Shown here in pieces: positions 6,757-8,147 of a stretch of 8,147 nt of DNA. Location: positions 1 to 8,147 of the forward strand of contig JBMOLL010000083.1 of assembly GCA_049325415.1 (NCBI GenBank), in the 5' to 3' direction. The DNA comes from JBMOLL01 sp049325415. Its GTDB lineage: Bacteria > Bacteroidota > Bacteroidia > Bacteroidales > GCA-2748055. Under the pieces are notes generated by a model. It saw nothing but the letters and a program-made list of their open reading frames with translations. It was not told where the DNA came from and made no database searches. Positions within the stretch are counted from its first letter, which is position 1. Each line of letters starts with the position of its first letter. The position numbers and the translations under genes were made by a program.

Positions 6757-7455
6757 ATGACGGGCACGATCATCAATGTTATCACTGTTTTAGTCGGAAG
6801 TACGATCGGCCTGCTGATCCGTTCCCGCCTTCCGGAGCGCTTCAGCAAGGTGATCTTCCAGGTCTTCGGCCTTTTCACCATTTTCCTGGGCGTTAAAATG
6901 GCCATGGAGACCAGGGAGCTGATGGTGATGATCTTCAGCCTGCTTACCGGGACCCTGCTCGGGGAATGGATGAACCTGGAGAAGGGCATGGACCGCCTCG
7001 CCGGTTTCCTGAAAAGAAAGGTAAAATCGAATCATGAGCGCTTCAGTGAAGGGCTGATGACCTCTTTCCTGGTCTTCTGCATGGGATCGATGACCGTGCT
7101 GGGCGCCATTGAGGAAGGACTGGGGGAGAAGCCCAATCTTTTGCTCACCAAGGCCCTGATGGACGGCTTCTCGTCCATGGCCTTTGCCTCGGTGATGGGG
7201 ATCGGGGTGCTGTTCTCCGTGATCCCGCTGTTCCTCTACCAGGGCGGACTCACCCTGTTCGCCGGTTCGGTGGGCTCCCTGCTTTCCGACCCGATCCTGG
7301 CCGAAGTAACGGCCGTGGGGGGGATCCTGCTGATCGGCCTGGGTTTTAACCTGCTCGATGTAAAAAAGATCCGTGTGATGAACATGCTGCCCTCCCTGGT
7401 GCTTGCCGTTGTCCTGGCCAAATGGCTGCCGCCGCTGCTGGAGAGGCTGATCTGA
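6757..7455 (+). CDS. DUF554-family integral membrane protein
   Basis: The 232-residue product is almost entirely hydrophobic and matches the DUF554 family (E. coli YqgA, B. subtilis YdfK), whose function is not established. Visible family marks are the N-terminal GTIINVITVLVGSTIG (3-18), the central CMGSMTVLGAIEEGLG (108-123), the KALMDGFSSMAFASVMGIGVLFS segment (132-154) and the YQGGLTL stretch (161-167). Membrane segments are likely near 5-21, 32-50, 55-70, 99-118, 139-160, 162-177, 184-200 and 208-225. A charged cytoplasmic-type loop lies at about 85-98. Length is normal for the family. It starts 39 bases after the clc stop, on the same strand and without a terminator hairpin in the gap, so co-transcription is likely. 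That link to an anion transporter is context only and does not assign a function. No clear Shine-Dalgarno sequence is seen, as is usual in Bacteroidota. Confidence 0.9.
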   Translation: MTGTIINVITVLVGSTIGLLIRSRLPERFSKVIFQVFGLFTIFLGVKMAMETRELMVMIFSLLTGTLLGEWMNLEKGMDRLAGFLKRKVKSNHERFSEGLMTSFLVFCMGSMTVLGAIEEGLGEKPNLLLTKALMDGFSSMAFASVMGIGVLFSVIPLFLYQGGLTLFAGSVGSLLSDPILAEVTAVGGILLIGLGFNLLDVKKIRVMNMLPSLVLAVVLAKWLPPLLERLI

Positions 7456-7632
7456 AGGCATAAGTCGCCCGTTTACAGCATGTATTTTGATTATTTGGTG
7501 TTTTTCCGAAATCGCGAAGAGATCTCTGTCAGAATTAAAACAGACAAATCCTCATGATTTCTTTCTGTATATGTCAGTCTTTAAATATTTTTAGATTCTT
7601 TTTTGTCATGTAAAGAAGGGGGCCTTCGACTT

Positions 7633-7652
7633 GTGGTTCGGCAGGCTCACCA
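7633..7652. repeat. Repeat module copy 1: GTGGTTCG-N4-GCTCACCA
   Basis: GTGGTTCG (7633-7640), four bases, then GCTCACCA (7645-7652). The ends GTGGT and ACCAC pair to give a short hairpin with an 11-base loop. A second copy with a 5-base insert is at 7701-7721. Confidence 0.6.
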
Positions 7653-7688
7653 CTGCGCTCAGGAACCGGGGGTAACTAAAGCAGGGGA

Positions 7689-7735
7689 AGGATCTCGACA
7701 GTGGTTCGACCTCGCTCACCAACCAGCTCGATCCT
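7689..7735. repeat. 47-base two-step hairpin containing module copy 2
   Basis: Outer arms AGGATC (7689-7694) and GATCCT (7730-7735) are exact complements. Inner arms TGGTT (7702-7706) and AACCA (7721-7725) are too, separated by an asymmetric internal loop and closed by a 14-base loop. Module copy 2, GTGGTTCG-N5-GCTCACCA, occupies 7701-7721. The structure could form in RNA of either strand or in single-stranded DNA. Confidence 0.5.
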
Positions 7736-7809
7736 GCGGCGGAAAACCGAGCCTTTCGAGGTTTACCACCCTATCTCAAAGCGTCGGTTCCTGCCCCTCC
7801 GCTAAGTCC

Positions 7810-7837
7810 TTCGCCAAAGGCTTCGGCCGTCGGCGAA
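7810..7837. repeat. 28-base hairpin capped by a UUCG tetraloop
   Basis: TTCGCC (7810-7815) pairs with GGCGAA (7832-7837). After a 3x3 internal loop, GGC (7819-7821) pairs with GCC (7826-7828) around TTCG, an exceptionally stable tetraloop sequence in RNA. No T-run follows on either strand, so it does not look like a terminator. Confidence 0.55.
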
Positions 7838-8004
7838 AGCTACGGCGGCACGCGGAGAGCGAAGTAACGAGTTTATCGAGTTACGAGTCGAAGGATTGCC
7901 TGTCGGGTTCCTGAATCTGGATTTCATGTACTTCATTCCTGGGGACAGACTATGTGATTTATTTTCGCGTCTTCCCGGTAAGATCAATAAACAGTTGAAA
8001 GCAT

Positions 8005-8023
8005 ACAGCCTTGGCTGTCTTTT
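8005..8023 (+). terminator. Terminator-like hairpin without a nearby gene
   Basis: ACAGC (8005-8009) and GCTGT (8014-8018) form a stem closed by the loop CTTG, followed by CTTTTAGATTTTATT. AAAG at 7998-8001 can also pair with CTTT at 8019-8022 across a 3-base bulge. The T-rich tail favours the plus strand. The nearest plus-strand gene ends 550 bases upstream, so it ends either a long DUF554 3' tail or an unannotated RNA. Confidence 0.5.
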
Positions 8024-8065
8024 AGATTTTATTAAAAATAGGGGTATGTCCATTTCTTCCTGATC

Positions 8066-8097
8066 TTTGATCCGATTAATATAATTTCCTAACTTTA
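8066..8097 (+). promoter_or_regulatory. Bacteroidota-type promoter facing right, out of the window
   Basis: TTTG at 8066-8069 and TAACTTTA at 8090-8097 are separated by 20 bases, matching the -33 TTTG and -7 TAnnTTTG arrangement at every fixed base except the last. It is the only candidate in the window with both boxes at normal spacing. It probably drives a plus-strand gene starting beyond 8147. Confidence 0.42.
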
Positions 8098-8147
8098 TTT
8101 ACTAAATCCTGTATTAATCGCGCTTTGTACCCTGAATGATCTGATTC

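Larger units (their letters stand above)
7623..7894. repeat. 272-bp composite element with 9-bp terminal inverted repeats
   Basis: The element begins with CCTTCGACT (7623-7631) and ends with its perfect reverse complement AGTCGAAGG (7886-7894). A nested 8-bp inverted pair, CAGGAACC (7660-7667) and GGTTCCTG (7786-7793), lies inside, and GGTTCCTG recurs just outside at 7906-7913. The composition differs sharply from both flanks. Inside are several hairpins and a repeated GTGGTTCG...GCTCACCA module. Motifs of the kind TTCGAC/GCTCA/GGTTCCTG resemble dispersed intergenic repeats I know from Bacteroidota and other environmental genomes, but this is recognition by memory and not a search. No target-site duplication is evident, and no transposase is present. 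It may be a MITE-like or REP-like unit, or several units joined. Confidence 0.6.
7456..8147. other. Gene-free region: AT-rich spacer, repeat element, terminator and outgoing promoter
   Basis: I see no credible gene in these ~690 bases. From 7456 to 7622 the DNA is AT-rich, with a perfect AGAGATCTCT palindrome at 7518-7527 but no good terminator for the DUF554 gene. From 7623 to 7894 it turns abruptly GC- and TTCG-rich and forms a composite repeat element. From 7895 to 8147 it is AT-rich again and holds a terminator-like hairpin and a promoter-like sequence facing right. Open frames across the repeat (7603-7914 plus, 7802-8053 minus) have unnatural composition and no family match. Confidence 0.7.

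Noticed and set aside
6790..7461. 223-codon minus-strand frame opposite the DUF554 gene
   Set aside because: Its peptide is extremely rich in His, Gln, Asp and Gly, a mirror of hydrophobic codons on the other strand, while the plus-strand frame matches a known family.
7603..7914. 103-codon plus-strand frame across the repeat element
   Set aside because: Its peptide (RLVVRQAHHCAQEP and similar) is the chance translation of the TTCGAC/GCTCA repeat; composition is unnatural, and the frame spans inverted repeats and hairpins.
7603..7914. CRISPR array or phage attachment site in the repeat region
   Set aside because: There are no regularly spaced identical repeats with unique spacers, no tRNA end, and no integrase or cas gene; the structure is palindromic and irregular.
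7802..8053. 83-codon minus-strand frame at the right end
   Set aside because: It covers half of the repeat element and the terminator hairpin, and has no recognisable family or start signal.

Overview
The window looks like chromosomal DNA of a Bacteroidota species, probably order Bacteroidales or a relative. Three things point there: a secreted protein with a C-terminal gliding-motility/type IX secretion sorting domain (CHU_C type, type B), promoter-like TAnnTTTG boxes with little sign of Shine-Dalgarno sequences, and Bacteroidota-like versions of PurA, Rel, ClC and Fur. Base composition looks close to half GC by eye. The genus cannot be named from the sequence.

The left half is read on the minus strand. 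In order of transcription it holds a type IX secretion cargo with fibronectin-III-like repeats (4728 to 3223), a full-length bifunctional-type Rel/SpoT (p)ppGpp synthetase/hydrolase (3118 to 899), a Fur-family regulator (823 to 368) and the first 67 codons of adenylosuccinate synthetase purA (201 to 1, running off the left edge). A strong intrinsic terminator lies between fur and purA, so purA probably has its own promoter. Rel and PurA sit at the same metabolic junction: Rel uses GTP/GDP to make (p)ppGpp, and PurA uses GTP to commit IMP to AMP. In E. coli, ppGpp inhibits PurA.

The right half is read on the plus strand: a ClC-family chloride channel/antiporter with two C-terminal CBS domains (4924 or 4945 to 6717), then, 39 bases on, a DUF554-family membrane protein (6757 to 7455). 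The two are probably co-transcribed. The divergent spacer 4729-4923 carries promoter-like boxes for both directions. The ClC keeps the external gating glutamate but has valine at the internal proton-glutamate position and histidine at the central-serine position.

The last ~690 bases (7456-8147) have no credible gene. They hold a 272-bp composite element bounded by perfect 9-bp inverted repeats and packed with TTCG-rich hairpins and a repeated GTGGTTCG...GCTCACCA module, then a terminator-like hairpin with no gene close upstream, then a Bacteroidota-type promoter pointing out of the window to the right. This stretch is the least explained part. I found no clear defence system, CRISPR array, IS transposase, tRNA or rRNA gene.
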